In this document: piece by piece, positions 1 to 11,013 of the stretch | Layout of the letters: every line of letters starts with the position of its first letter | Position numbering within the stretch: position 1 is the first letter of the stretch | From: Xenoacremonium recifei | Taxonomy: Eukaryota > Ascomycota > Sordariomycetes > Hypocreales > Nectriaceae | Reading direction: 5' to 3' | DNA length: 64,000 nt | Assembly: GCA_012184525.1 (NCBI GenBank) | Contig: WOFQ01000015.1 | Location: 496,001-560,000, forward strand | Made by a program: the position numbers and the translations under genes | The notes under the pieces: model-generated | Seen by the model: the letters and a program-made list of their open reading frames with translations, nothing else | The model's database searches: none | Told to the model about the DNA's origin: nothing

Positions 1-1768
1 CCGATTTCAACGAGCTGAGACAAGAGTTCGCCATGCGAGCCTCCAAACATGATTGTCGAGAACGGCGGATGCACTGTCTCAATTCCAAGTAGTGGCCAAT
101 TGTCAGCTGATCCTTTGAGATGCATATTAACCGGGGGGATCTCTGGGGTCCAGAGACAGTTGTTTCGCCAGGGTTCTCCATGGCGATGCTGAGGATACGA
201 AAGAACGCCGACGCCCAGGAAAGTAAATTTGAAAGCCTAAAATACAAGGGAGATCCAGGTCAGTCCCAAAATTCGTTAGAGTATCAAGAGGTACTTACGT
301 CAAATCCTCCTTTCATAATCGAGATGGTCTTCCCTCCTCCAGCTAAACACCTCTTGGGGACGTTCTTCGGGTCACCGACCCAATCAGACAGAGTGCCATC
401 ATCCGTGAGCACAGCAAGGGCTCGGAAGCCCCAATAGTCGATGGCCAGGTGAAAGCCTGCAATGGTATACGGGGAATGCTGCTCATTGTCTGAAAACTTG
501 ATCTTGACCTCTTGGCTGCGGTGAACATAACCAAGGGAATTGTCGTCGCCATCCTCGCCAACGAATCGCAGACCTGAGATGTACTGGATATCATTCATGA
601 CCACGAAAGAAACCCAGAGGTCATGAACCTTGAGGCCATCGAGGAACTGGATCCTTGAAGTTGCCAGAAGGGACCACTCGTCCGGGAGTGCAGTAATTCC
701 GGCACGTCTGGCAGTGTGCCAGGTGATGGCGTTGTTTCGCTGGGAAAAACGAGCACTGCCGTCAAAGGCTCCATCGTCAACTTGACGCAACAAGTCCCCC
801 AAGTTCTGTGCAAAGGCCCAGACTCGCTGGCGATTCTTCACGTCCGGGTTGATAAGTTTCAAGGAACGCACCTGTTCATAGAGCCATCGCCACGACTTGG
901 GAGGAAGCACGGTCGACTCGAAAATGCAGTGGAACTCATGACCTCTTTCAAACCGGGTAGCCCAGAAGGCCTCAGAGGGTCGGACATTGGCACAGACGGG
1001 TGATGCTTGGCGAAGGTTGACGACGTCTTTCGAAGGAAGCAGCATGAAGATCTCTTGGAGGAGCTCCTCGGGGAGCTTGCGGAGGCTGTCGCCCGTCTCG
1101 CGGATGAGAGCTCGAGCGCCTGGAGCCTCAATCTCTTGATCATACATGTCGGCCACGGTTTGAAAGAGTTCTTCAATGGCCGCAACCATGTACGGGTTGC
1201 ATCGGAAACCTGAACCCTCAGGATAATCAGGCAGATGAGACAGCTCATGTCGGCCCTCGGCCGTGGTGAGTCTTGTGACGGCGCCTCCGTACTCATGACC
1301 CCAGTCAAGGATTCGACGGTTATCGTTACGCATAGAGAGGCAGATGCCGAAGAGGTTTCGAATATTGGGGGTGATCACGATGCAAAGGAGATCCTAGCAG
1401 CCTGCATGGAAACCGATTCCCCAGAAGGGTTGCCCGGTGGTGCTGACCGAGCTGGTAACGGTCAAGGAGCGCACACTCAGCGTCAAGCGGACTTTGTCCT
1501 CATCCTGGAGGCCCGGATCGTCATATCTCTTGCTGTTGTCTCTTGGAGCGACGGGCAATCCACGCTCGAACGATCCGACTCCAGTGAGATGGAGGTTGTC
1601 GATGAACACTTGGCGAGTAAACACTGAAGGAGTTTGTCAGTTCATGAACTAGCTCGAAGGGCGACGTCGCTTACTTGCTCGAAACTCCTGCATCCATCTC
1701 TCGTCGGCATGAGGGCACACGGGAACACCGCAAAGGGCGCATGTGAATGGATCCCAAGGTTGTGCCAT
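1..1768 (-). pseudogene. F-box protein gene, broken by an in-frame stop, cut by the window edge
   Basis: Exons are 1768-1675, 1623-299 and 236-1, running off the left edge; the introns are 51 and 62 nt, start GTAAG and keep frame. The N-terminus has paired cysteines (TCALCGVPVC). The F-box follows in the middle (LPEELLQEIFMLLPSKDVVNL), then a long C-terminal region typical of large fungal F-box proteins. Such proteins recruit substrates to SCF ubiquitin ligases. Codon 108 (TAG at 1396-1394) falls in GIGFHAGC-stop-DLLCI, where the family, as I recall it, has Trp (GFH..CW.LL). The frame is open for more than 400 further codons, so this looks like one nonsense change from TGG. Reading upstream of the stop gives only 107 residues. 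The stop could instead be a strain polymorphism or a sequencing error. Confidence 0.8.
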
Positions 1769-4309
1769 GGTGCCGGGACAAGGTGCGGAAAGATGCCTTG
1801 GTGATGGAAAACAAGGCGAGGGTTGGGAGAAGGCAAAGGAAAAAATTTTCGGGACGGTGCCCGGACGTGGTCACCTTGACAACCCATCACGCGGGCACAC
1901 GTGTTTGCCTATGTGAGAGAAAAGTGAGAATAAGATGAGAAGATGCAAGCCGTAGTGACTCAAGCAGGCACTTCATCGTGTTGTAGAAGCCATGATCCGG
2001 CGCGATCTTTGAAAAGAACGAAGTGTTTGTCTTGGGGATAGGGGGTCATCACTAGCTAGAATTGCACTTTCTCTGGCGAGCATGGCTTCACTATCTTTAT
2101 ACTCGAGGCGCAGGGCCATCTGAGGATTCATGTGAAGGCGAGGAGTAAAGATCCGGGCCGACATCATATTCATGATTAATAATGGCATTTCATATCTGAT
2201 CAGGGGTACATCTGTGGATATTTTCTCGAAGATTTTGCTGGCAAGCAGCCTTGTGGCCTGGAGAAATAACATCGCGAGATGGGCAGATACGTCGTGACCT
2301 CCGTCCATGCCAGTGACTTGGTGTGCACTGCTCATAGGCTTGATCCCTAGCAGTCAAATGGAATAGAGAACATAAAAAAGTGTGACATGATGCAAGGGGA
2401 TATTTTAGACAAGTCTCCAGAGATCTTCCTTATCCTGGGTAGAACAATCTGTTGAGGTTCATGATTGGAGGCATCTGAGATGAATTTGAGAAGAAAGTGA
2501 GACATTGATCACGAGTGTTGTGGATTACTGTGACTGGGAAACTTGGCATTTGCTTGACGCACTTGGCGGTGAAAGTAGAATTACTCATCGCGATATTGGG
2601 AGGCAACAACTCATTGTCATAGACTTCATGGAATTTCTTACAATCGAGATAAGCGGCCACCATCGGCCACCCACACCTGATGTCTCAGATAGCAAGTCAT
2701 CCGCAGCGAGTCGTCATGCCGTGGCGCAGACGACGATGTTCCCTCGGTGCCAAGCCGGATCTACAGCAAACAAACTTCTTTCAAGATTAACTTTGCGAAA
2801 TGCCGGGGATGCAGATTGAATGACTTGGCTGTACAGTGTTGGCTTCGCTTGCGGACCCTCCCGAACGGCGATCTGGAGGCTGAAGCAGTCTTGGTGTCTC
2901 TTGGCCGTCTTGGCCCTTCGCACCAGAGTCTGGGCATTCATTTATCTACCCGCTTTCAGTCACCCACCAGATTGCTGGCCGCATGTGATAGGAGTAGGTT
3001 GGGAGCCAAGATCTTAGCTATCTCTGGGCGTTTCCACAAGCGGTTGTGTTGCTGCAGTGTTCCGCTTGCGGTTGGCATCACGGCCTTTTCCCACATGCAC
3101 TATCACCCTGCAGTGATTCGACGAAGAGTAAGAATGTGAATGCCAAGGTCGGATTGAGACTAGCTCTATCACAGATATCCATGTAAGGAGGCTGAGTGGT
3201 CGGCAGTGAGCCGCAGCTAAGTAGGACGACTGGGTCTCTTCGTCATATCTGTGATACTCTACCGGACGTAGGGGCACGTTTCGTATATTCATGTCAGTTG
3301 TTCTGCTTTCACGTGCTCGTGTCATTGAGTGAGGTTGAAAGCTGTGGGCAGAAAAATCTATCCCTGCTAGTAGCAATGCTGGGACCCTGGCATTTTTAAA
3401 TTGACGTCCCGTCCCGAGCGGTTGGGTCGCCAGAGTCGGGTACCAGAAAAACATGGCATTGTCTCTACGGATTGGAAAAGTCGACGTGCTCATCTCGTTT
3501 CCGAAGCTAGTCAAACGTGCACTTGCCATGACCCATGTCGCGGAGTGCTATCCGTTTGGTTATCTTGGCGGCTCAACAGGGTACAAGGAAGTGCAGCTTG
3601 CCTGCTTGGCATTGACGCTGACTGGGTCGTCTCATGTCCAAGTGCCGGGGCCATCTACCCAGATAATGAACCTAGTAAGCGGCAGGGGTGGGAGCTTAAC
3701 TGGTGCCCGATCTCATCTTAGATCTCGTTTGCTTCGTAATCTGTCTCTCTCGTAAGGAGGTAACTGAGACGATTCATGGGGCCCCGGGCCCTGCGATAAG
3801 CTGGATGGCCCCATGTTGAAGCCCAAGTCGCTGTCTACTCGGTCTTCCCCGAGCTCTGGAAGCCCAATTCATTTCCCACCAAGAGGAATTTCAAGTCTGT
3901 TCACCGACAAAGCAAGCAACCCCTCTTCAGCCCTCTTCGTCGGCAGGGATCTTACCCTTGGTGATATCAATTGGCCATACCAGCATGCAAAGTAATCTCA
4001 GCCAAGCCTGCCTGACGCAAGGGTGATCGTCGTCTTCCGCGCCTTGGCAGCGCACAGCTTCCGGCGATTGCGTGTCTCCATGCCCATTCACTTCGTTATC
4101 AGTGCACGAGCTGTGGAAAGCGGGCTGTTTGTGCTGCCCGAGTCATACTAAAGTGAGAATCCTCCTGAGACCAGGATGGAAATCAGATCTGACACTGCCC
4201 ATGTTTCTCGAGTTTAAATTCCCTGGAGCGCCACCTCGCATGGTCTCGCCGTGCATGGAATATTCTATCTAATCTGATACACTTTGCCATTTTCTTCACG
4301 ACCTTCGAC
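1769..4309. other. Intergenic, no supported gene
   Basis: About 2.5 kb with only short frames. The longest (2335-1973, minus strand, 120 codons with ATG) and another at 2663-2430 (minus) match no family I recognise and lack convincing splice partners. They may be remnants or chance. The right part is the upstream region of the membrane-protein gene at 4310. Confidence 0.5.
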
Positions 4310-5324
4310 ATGGGCTCCCTCTTCGCTCGCCAGGACGTCGATCCTGAATTATGTCACCGATACGCCCAGTTTGCCTCTCACTTGGAGAAATGGCAGTTCA
4401 GAATAATCTACTGGTCCATGTTTGTCGCCAACCTCTTTGTTCTTTTTATTGCTTCCTGGACGTATACTAGGTATGATGGTTCCATTTTCAATTTTAGGTG
4501 CCTTGCTCATTTTCTACAGGGGACACAACACCTTGGAGCGATACAACCAGCATTCGGCGAAGCGAGCGAAACGATTACGGCAGAGCATAATGTTATGTGC
4601 GGGATGTGTAATGGTATCAACAGTCATCGTGGTCATGGAGGCATACGCCATTCTGGCTCTGCAATTCTGTGACGGCGAGGACTTGATCTCTCTCTACTGG
4701 TCAACGTGGACAATGATACAAATTGGGTCCTTGATTGCCATGATCGGAATCATATTGGCACTTGGACACTCCTTGAGCGACCGACGACACCCGTGAGTGT
4801 GTATCTACCCTGTTCTGCTATGTGAATCTAACCAGCCTCATAGCCCATGGGCGCTTGCTTTAGGAACCCCTGTGCTCGTTATCGCAGGCTTTCTCCATCT
4901 AATACACGATTGCATCCACAAAAGAGTCAAGAAACAGCTCCAAAAGTCCAAGAGGACCGGCAGAGACGATGCGTGCGGTCCTCCAATGAGTCAATCGTAA
5001 GCATTGACATCATCTTCCGATCTTCATGAATACGCATCTGACATTTAAATCTGAAATAGGGACACAATTCAGGTAAATCCGGAAGAAGGGGTTGAGGAAG
5101 AGCCTAAAGCTGTCTTGATAGGGTTCACCGTCAAAGGAGGCCCCATCATCCGGTTTGTAAACAAGGTACCCGATCCTCTACCTGCCCACACAGAGTTGCT
5201 CGGATACGGCGAAGACAAACTTCCTCTGGTCGTTTGCCATTCAGAGGGTGTCAGCTTCATCTCCGAAAGTGGTAGGAGAGATACTGAGGCGAGCATCGAG
5301 AGCTGCCAAAAAGAAAGCTTTTAG
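4310..5324 (+). CDS. Four-TM membrane protein of unknown function
   Basis: The model has four exons, 4310-4470, 4520-4792, 4844-4996 and 5060-5324, with introns of 49, 50-51 and 63 nt (GTATGA..CTACAG, GTGAGT..CATAG, GTAAGC..AATAG). All phases agree and give 283 residues. Hydrophobic segments lie at roughly residues 34-52 (IIYWSMFVANLFVLFIASW), 75-95, 110-130 and 147-167. The cytosolic-looking tail is acidic and then polar. A basic loop (RGHNTLERYNQHSAKRAKR) follows TM1. I do not recognise a family. The splice pattern and the run of membrane helices across exon joints make it a real gene. It is the only intact gene in the decaying left block. Confidence 0.75.
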
Positions 5325-5895
5325 AGAAAGCTTCTTGGGCGCGGCGCAAGGTCTGTCTGAAAGTAATATCATGGTTTTCTGGGGGGTCATGGGCTATCGT
5401 GGCTTGGGAGATACGGGATGTTGGAAAAATGATGGCGTACGGAAAGCGAAAAGTGACTTGTTCATGGTGGGAATTTGGTAAGGGCGAGATGAGATCGGAG
5501 CATTCTTGTCCTTTGGGCCCATGGTCGGGAAGCATATGATAGGTTCATTCCTGTCTGATTAGACAGTTGTCTGGTGGTTTTTGGTTTCAAATTGAACATT
5601 TGTAACTGGTCATACTATTTGCTCGGGATACTTTCTCTACGCGCGGGACCTCCTCATTGAAAAGGAGGGATACGGATCTGGATAAGAGACAAGTATAGGG
5701 CTCGGCTAAGATATATTAGACTTATTATTTAATTTTAAGGGACTGAAACTCAGGTATACTAACCGCTCATAGCTTGTAGAAAAACTGCTACTCTAGCGTA
5801 TCAACTCTACGCTGACGAGGGAAGCTATGAACTTTGAGAATTAGAAGTTGTAAAAATCACAACCCGTATCTAAAATGCCTGTTCTCACAGTCCGT

Positions 5896-6965
5896 CTAAT
5901 CCAGAAATCCCAGGCGTATAGCTTCATCGTCTGCGTCGCCAGAGATGTGCTGCACCATTCCAAGCTCACGATCTCGCTTGCGGTTCTCCCACCACCTGTA
6001 CTGACGGAGAATGAGGGTCAAAACAATTATTGCGCCAGTACAAATGAGCAACACCGTGAGGGCGCTGAAATACCGTGACGCTTCTCGAGGAAAGAAAACA
6101 TACGGCCCAGCAATCAACCCCGAGGACCAGACCATAAACCAAACCGCGTTGACTGTCGCTCTCTTCGTATGGCCAGCGAAGTTGGTGGCAAGAATGTTGT
6201 AGCACATGACTGGATCGATTGCAAACATGTAATGAAGCCATGAGCTCACTACCAACGACCACTTATGATCGAGTGAAGTGAGGCGGACGCCGAGAAAGCC
6301 GCCAAAGGAAATGAGCATGAAGGCTGACAGCACGATGCACCGGGAGTCTTTGTATTTGGATGCCAACTATCCACTAAAAGGCAGTACGGGCAGCTCTAAG
6401 ACACCAGTGGGAAGTTGCAGAACCGTGGCATCCAAACCAGTGAAGCCGAACCCTTTCGTCAGAGCACTCAAGAAGTTACCTATACCACCACTGATCACTC
6501 CCAGTGCAATACCAATAAAATCCACTAGCCACAACTTGAGATCTAGCAAAGCCCTCTTGACTTGATATGGCTTTAACTCGGCATCTTTAATACTAACTAT
6601 ATTTTCTGACACTCGGCTCACCGCAAGAACCTGCTCGTCATGAGTGAGCCAACGCGCCGTCATGGGGTTATTGGGAACAAGGTAAAGCTATGCCAGCATT
6701 AGAAATCCTATACCTCAAATGCTTCTAGGAATGCTTACGAAAAGAAAGCCCCATAGGAAGCTCAATCCACCGATGGTAATGAAGATCAATCACCAAGAGG
6801 ACACATGAGCGTTTTGGACGTGGCCCAAACCATACGCAAACAAAGCGCCAAGTATTGTGGCCACCCCATTCATGGCGACATACAAGCAGAATCTGAAAGG
6901 CTGCTCCTCTCGCTTGTAAAACATGGACGTGGTTATCATGTACGCCATGGATGCTGATATGGAAA
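5896..6965 (-). pseudogene. ACS-family (Dal5/allantoate-type) MFS permease remnant
   Basis: The minus-strand frame shows a clear anion:cation symporter signature: ITTSMFYKREEQPFRF near its 5' end, then PNNPMTARWLTHDEQ, NILATNFAGHTKRATVNA and RQYRWWENRKRDRE near the C-terminus. A 51-nt intron (6738-6688) still splices in frame. Two in-frame stops break it: TGA at 6792-6790 after HVSSW, where relatives have Lys or Arg, and TAG at 6369-6367 between PFSG and LASKYKDSR, where relatives have Trp or Tyr. The N-terminal third, up to the ITSMFY segment, is absent, because homology stops near 6950 where an amidase remnant begins on the other strand. Intact members import allantoate, nicotinate or similar organic anions across the plasma membrane. 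Confidence 0.85.
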
Positions 6966-8635
6966 GTGCACTTGAAGGAGCCCGAGAGCTGGACATTTAA
7001 CTCAAGACAAACAACAAGCCAATTGGACCGTTACATGGCTTACCAATCAGTATCAAGGTTGGATATTTTCTTCCTTTTTATACCTTCAAACTCTGGATAA
7101 CACTAACGTTTGAGCAGGAATTGACATGTGTCAAAAGACATCATTATTCTATGGGCTATGTATTTTGGGCAGATAACGTGTCTCCAGAGGATGTTGCTGT
7201 CGTTGACTCTCTGAGAAGGGTTGGGGCAATTATCTATGTCAAAACGACGATGCCACAGACTAGGATGGTGAGGCTCCTGACCACTCCCAAGATCAGTATA
7301 TATGACCTCTTCGCTGATTGATTTGAGGCTGTTGAGACCGTATCAATGAGAACTCAACCCGTTTAATGTATCTCTTGTTGCGGGAGGCTCATCCGGTGGA
7401 GAGGGGGCGCTACTCGCTTGTCGTGATTCCGTCCTCGGTATGGGGACCGACAGCGGCGGATCAATACGCGTTCCCGCAGCATTCAACGGGCTTTACAGTC
7501 TAAAACCAACACCAGCAAAAGTTTCGTACAAGGGAAACAACAACAATGCATCCAATCTCAGAGTTTGCTCCTCAATTGGGCCAATGTCTCACAGTCTCCG
7601 GGATCTGCAACTCGCCCTGAAGGTGCTTATCGATGACGAACACTGGCTGAAAGATGCCGCGATTGTGCGGATACCTTGGGATAGCTCGAGTCCGGCAAGA
7701 AGTAAACTCCGGATTGGACTGATCAATTGGGACTGGATATAATGCCCCATCCCCCAATTCAAAGAACGCTGCACATGTTCAGGTCGAAGTTGGAGGTAGC
7801 TGGCCATGAAGGTATGATGAACCATCGGGAATCTCAAGAACAAGATATCCCAGGCTCAAATTTTATTTTCCAGTCATTCCGTTAAAGCCGTACGAGTTAC
7901 ATCGATATGCTGGTCAATTGTCGGTAAGTTACGAGGCTATGTGTGGGAAGATCCGCGTAATGACATCACGCATAGGGGCGCATTGCTAGCGAGTTCGGGT
8001 CTGGATTTATGCGCTCTGAAATTGACAAACCAGTGGAGCCTGCGATAAAAGCCATTGAAAAGAAGCCCGCTAGACAACCGATGTCTATAGAAGAAGTAGT
8101 TCAAGTCCAGAGGTGAGACGATCCTTGCCAGAAGATAACATGGGACTAAATACTAAGAAACTTTCCGACAGAGATTGGAGAGCATTCAAACAGGAGTATC
8201 TGAAATTTTGGAACCAGGCTGCTTGTCTGGTTTCTGATAAAGTGCCGGTGGATGCTCTATTGATGCCAACCTTTGCCTCAGCAGGCCTCCCCCATTATTT
8301 TGTGCCGTAAGTGCAGTGTGCTGATTATTGCACAATCGATATATATACTAAGCAAGCGAAGGTCTTTGAACTACACGGCTATGTATAATGTTCTCGAATA
8401 TCCAACAATCACGCTACCAGTCACAATTGTCGATCGAAATGTTGATGCGCAGAACATCGCATACCAACCAATTAATGAGGAGGACGCAAAGAACTACAAG
8501 ATTTATGATCCAGAACTTTTTGATGGAATGCCAGTATGCTTGCAACTGGTTGGTTTGCCGTTCTCGGAAGAAAGATTGCATGAAGTCGCCAGTATTCTTG
8601 ACGGTCTCGCTCATGCACAAATAAATGGAACATAG
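6946..8635 (+). pseudogene. Amidase-signature family gene, 5'-truncated and interrupted
   Basis: Amidase signature pieces appear in order: ARELDI-stop-LKTNNK, then GPLHGLPISIK carrying the catalytic Lys, GYVFWADNV, the Gly/Ser-rich AGGSSGGEGALLA, GTDSGGSIRVPAAFNGLYSLKP with the Ser-cis-Ser-Lys triad parts, MPHPPIQRTLHMF, and the C-terminus YDPELFDGMPVCLQLVGLPF up to TAG at 8633-8635. Introns still have splice-like ends, for example before 8165 and around 8309-8362. Disruptions are TAA at 6998-7000, a probable TGA at 7347-7349 before LNPFN, and a one-base frame change near 7735-7745 (GLINWD versus IMPHPPI). The first roughly 60 residues are missing. Functional relatives hydrolyse acetamide-like amides to acid and ammonia. 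Confidence 0.85.
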
Positions 8636-8799
8636 GAGGTATAGGATGTTCTTTAGACGCATAACATATTATAGAATTATGAAAGTTTGCTGCTAGCCTT
8701 CATGGGTAGACCATACAGATTCAAATATGTAGAAAAGAAGGGAATCCCCGCTCAGTAAACCTTGTTGCTTTTCAGACGTGCGTCTAACGAGGGAACGTC

Positions 8800-9384
8800 T
8801 CAGAACGCATGGACAGCAATCAGGGCCACAAATCCTCCAAAGAAGCCGAGTAGACTCTGTGTACCAACTGTAGAGGCTCCAGAAACAGGAACAGTAACTG
8901 CAGTACTGGAAGCGCCGTTTGAAGCGCCAGTGGCTGCGACCGTTGCCACAGCCGGAGTAGAAGCGGTTGATACGACCGCCTGTGTTGCAGCGGCAGTCGT
9001 AGAGATAACAGTGTATCCGGAAGCAGAGTAGGCTGTAATAGATTCAACTGGGCAGGTGACGGTTTGGGTCAAGGCTTGGCCTGAGGCACAGGCCGAGCAT
9101 GCCACAGTGACGACAGTGAAGCCAGAGGGAAGAGCTGTCTCAACAGCTGGCTCGGAGCAGTCGACAGAAGAGCAAGACTGGGTGATGGTGTATGTATGAG
9201 GGCTAGCCTCAGGGCCAAAGTCATTGTATACTGTAGTATAGCAGCTGGAGTAACCAGACCCATCGATTGCAGTGACCGTAAGGGTGGGGAGAACCTCAGT
9301 TGAGACGCAAGGGTCTGAACTGACTGCCAGTCCATACGCCGTAGCGAAAAGAGACAAGTGAGATAGAAAGATGTTTGTCTTCAT
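8800..9384 (-). CDS. Small Ser/Thr/Ala-rich GPI-type cell-wall protein
   Basis: A single exon encodes 194 residues. It has an N-terminal signal peptide (MKTNIFLSHLSLFATAYGLA) and then a Thr/Ser/Cys-containing region with motifs such as TYTITQSC and TVTCPVESITAYS that recur in fungal wall proteins. An Ala/Val/Thr-rich stalk follows, ending in a C-terminal hydrophobic tail (GFFGGFVALIAVHAF). A small-residue site around NGASS fits GPI attachment. The protein is therefore predicted to be secreted and anchored to membrane or wall. It sits next to the GLEYA adhesin, transcribed away from it, so the two may both shape the cell surface. No enzyme domain is visible. Confidence 0.8.
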   Translation of the reverse strand: MKTNIFLSHLSLFATAYGLAVSSDPCVSTEVLPTLTVTAIDGSGYSSCYTTVYNDFGPEASPHTYTITQSCSSVDCSEPAVETALPSGFTVVTVACSACASGQALTQTVTCPVESITAYSASGYTVISTTAAATQAVVSTASTPAVATVAATGASNGASSTAVTVPVSGASTVGTQSLLGFFGGFVALIAVHAF

Positions 9385-11013
9385 CTTGTTTTAAGGTAAT
9401 TCAAGATTATTTTGAGTAATTTGAAAGTGAAATGGATGAGTGTTCGTGTTGGTGGTTGAAGATAATCAAGTGTTAAGCGACGCAATGGTGACGAACCAAG
9501 GAAAACGAGCGAAGGGTGAATATGTCCAGAAGCTCATCAGCCAAATCAAGAGCCTAGCTCTTATATCCTCAGGGTAGCAAGTAAACGGAGAAGCTCTCGC
9601 CTCGTCGTCCCGAGAACAAGTGCTCATCCACATCTCGGCGATATTATGCAAAGGTTTACGGAATAAGTTAGGAAGCGAAGGATCATTCCGGCAAAGCAAA
9701 GAATCCTTCATCAGATTCTCGTAAAGTAAGCTAGACTCTAGTTCATACGGATGCTCTCGGGTTTAATGAAGGTCCCGGGGGCCGCAAGAGGAATTTCTGA
9801 GCTAAGCGAACTCATGATACTCCGATTCTCCGTGCTTCCGTACAACTAGGAGAAGTTTCACTGACTCAGATCCACTCAAGCTAAGCCTTGCGCATCGTTT
9901 CATTCTTCTTGGCTTTACCAAAGGACCCAAGTGTTCGGTGAAATCATCACGAACTTCATGATCTTATTACAATGCGAGCTGAGACTGATGGTAAGCGAAG
10001 GCCGGAATGGTAGATGTGATGGGCGATCTTTTCATTTCATATTGACTTCGCTTTCGCTTTGAATATGACGCTTGTCGAGGAATTGAAAGGTGGTCCAAGG
10101 ATCTACAACGCTATTGAAGACTTGATGCTATCGCAAGGGGCATATGCTTACGAATGTCTTAGAGCTACAGTGACCCCAAGTGGACTGCCGATCATGAGAA
10201 AATCAGAAGTTCCGGAAGCCCGTGGAATATCGTGCTTCGGTCACAGGACTTTCTCATCATTCAATAAAAGTTACTTCTCCATTTGAAGAAAAAAATGTCC
10301 TGACTTTGACTTTTGCAAAATACCCGACACTTGCTTTTCAGCTCCGATTTACAAGAGCTAATAAGGGGTCCTTTTGTTCAATTAACCATTTATCGATGAT
10401 AAATCATCTCGAGAGATGTCAAGGGATTGAGAGGATAAGCGGAGTTTCCGCCTCTTATGCTGCAATGGGATATGGAGATGTAGGAATGAGGACGTCGAGG
10501 GTCACGAGATGCTGGAGCCTCAAGGGAGATCTGGGAAATTAGAGTGCCTGCCGGCAGATACAAACTACCTACCGAGAACAATGGACCCTGAAAACGCCAT
10601 TCCCGTCCCAGCTTAAGTTTATGTCTCACGTCAACTTGGTAGATGCCATCTGGCTGCCCTTGACTCCACGTTGGCTCATGCTCCCCGCAGCTCCACAATC
10701 CAGTCAACTTTCTGATCAGGAGCGGCCACTCCGGGAATCCGGAATACGAGGTAGGATGCATCATTCCACCTCAAGCCTCGCTTGTGATGTTTTCGGTTTG
10801 TCCGGCCTTATTGCGGGCTCCGGAAATGCTAAGCCTTACGAACATGAGCTTATATGAGAATACTACATGATATCTCGAGTATATGATGATCAAGTATATA
10901 AGCGTAGCAAGAATCTAAGAATTTATGACTTCAGGAAGCAACCCTTTCATTCGTTGATTGACCAGAACATTCGGCCACTCGTTTCATTATTCGTTTGATT
11001 TTACCGAAGAACC
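9385..11013. other. Intergenic between two surface-protein genes
   Basis: A 1.6-kb divergent spacer with no supported gene; open frames are short and lack family motifs. It should contain both promoters. Only the TATA-like site near 10895 stands out. Confidence 0.5.
10895..10902 (+). promoter_or_regulatory. TATA-like box of the GLEYA adhesin gene
   Basis: TATATAAG lies 112 bp upstream of the ATG at 11014, with no ATG between, which is a usual distance for a fungal core promoter. Confidence 0.45.

Noticed and set aside
4471..4497. A 27-nt intron in the four-TM protein gene
   Set aside because: Too short for spliceosomal removal. The 49-nt intron to the next AG keeps the frame.
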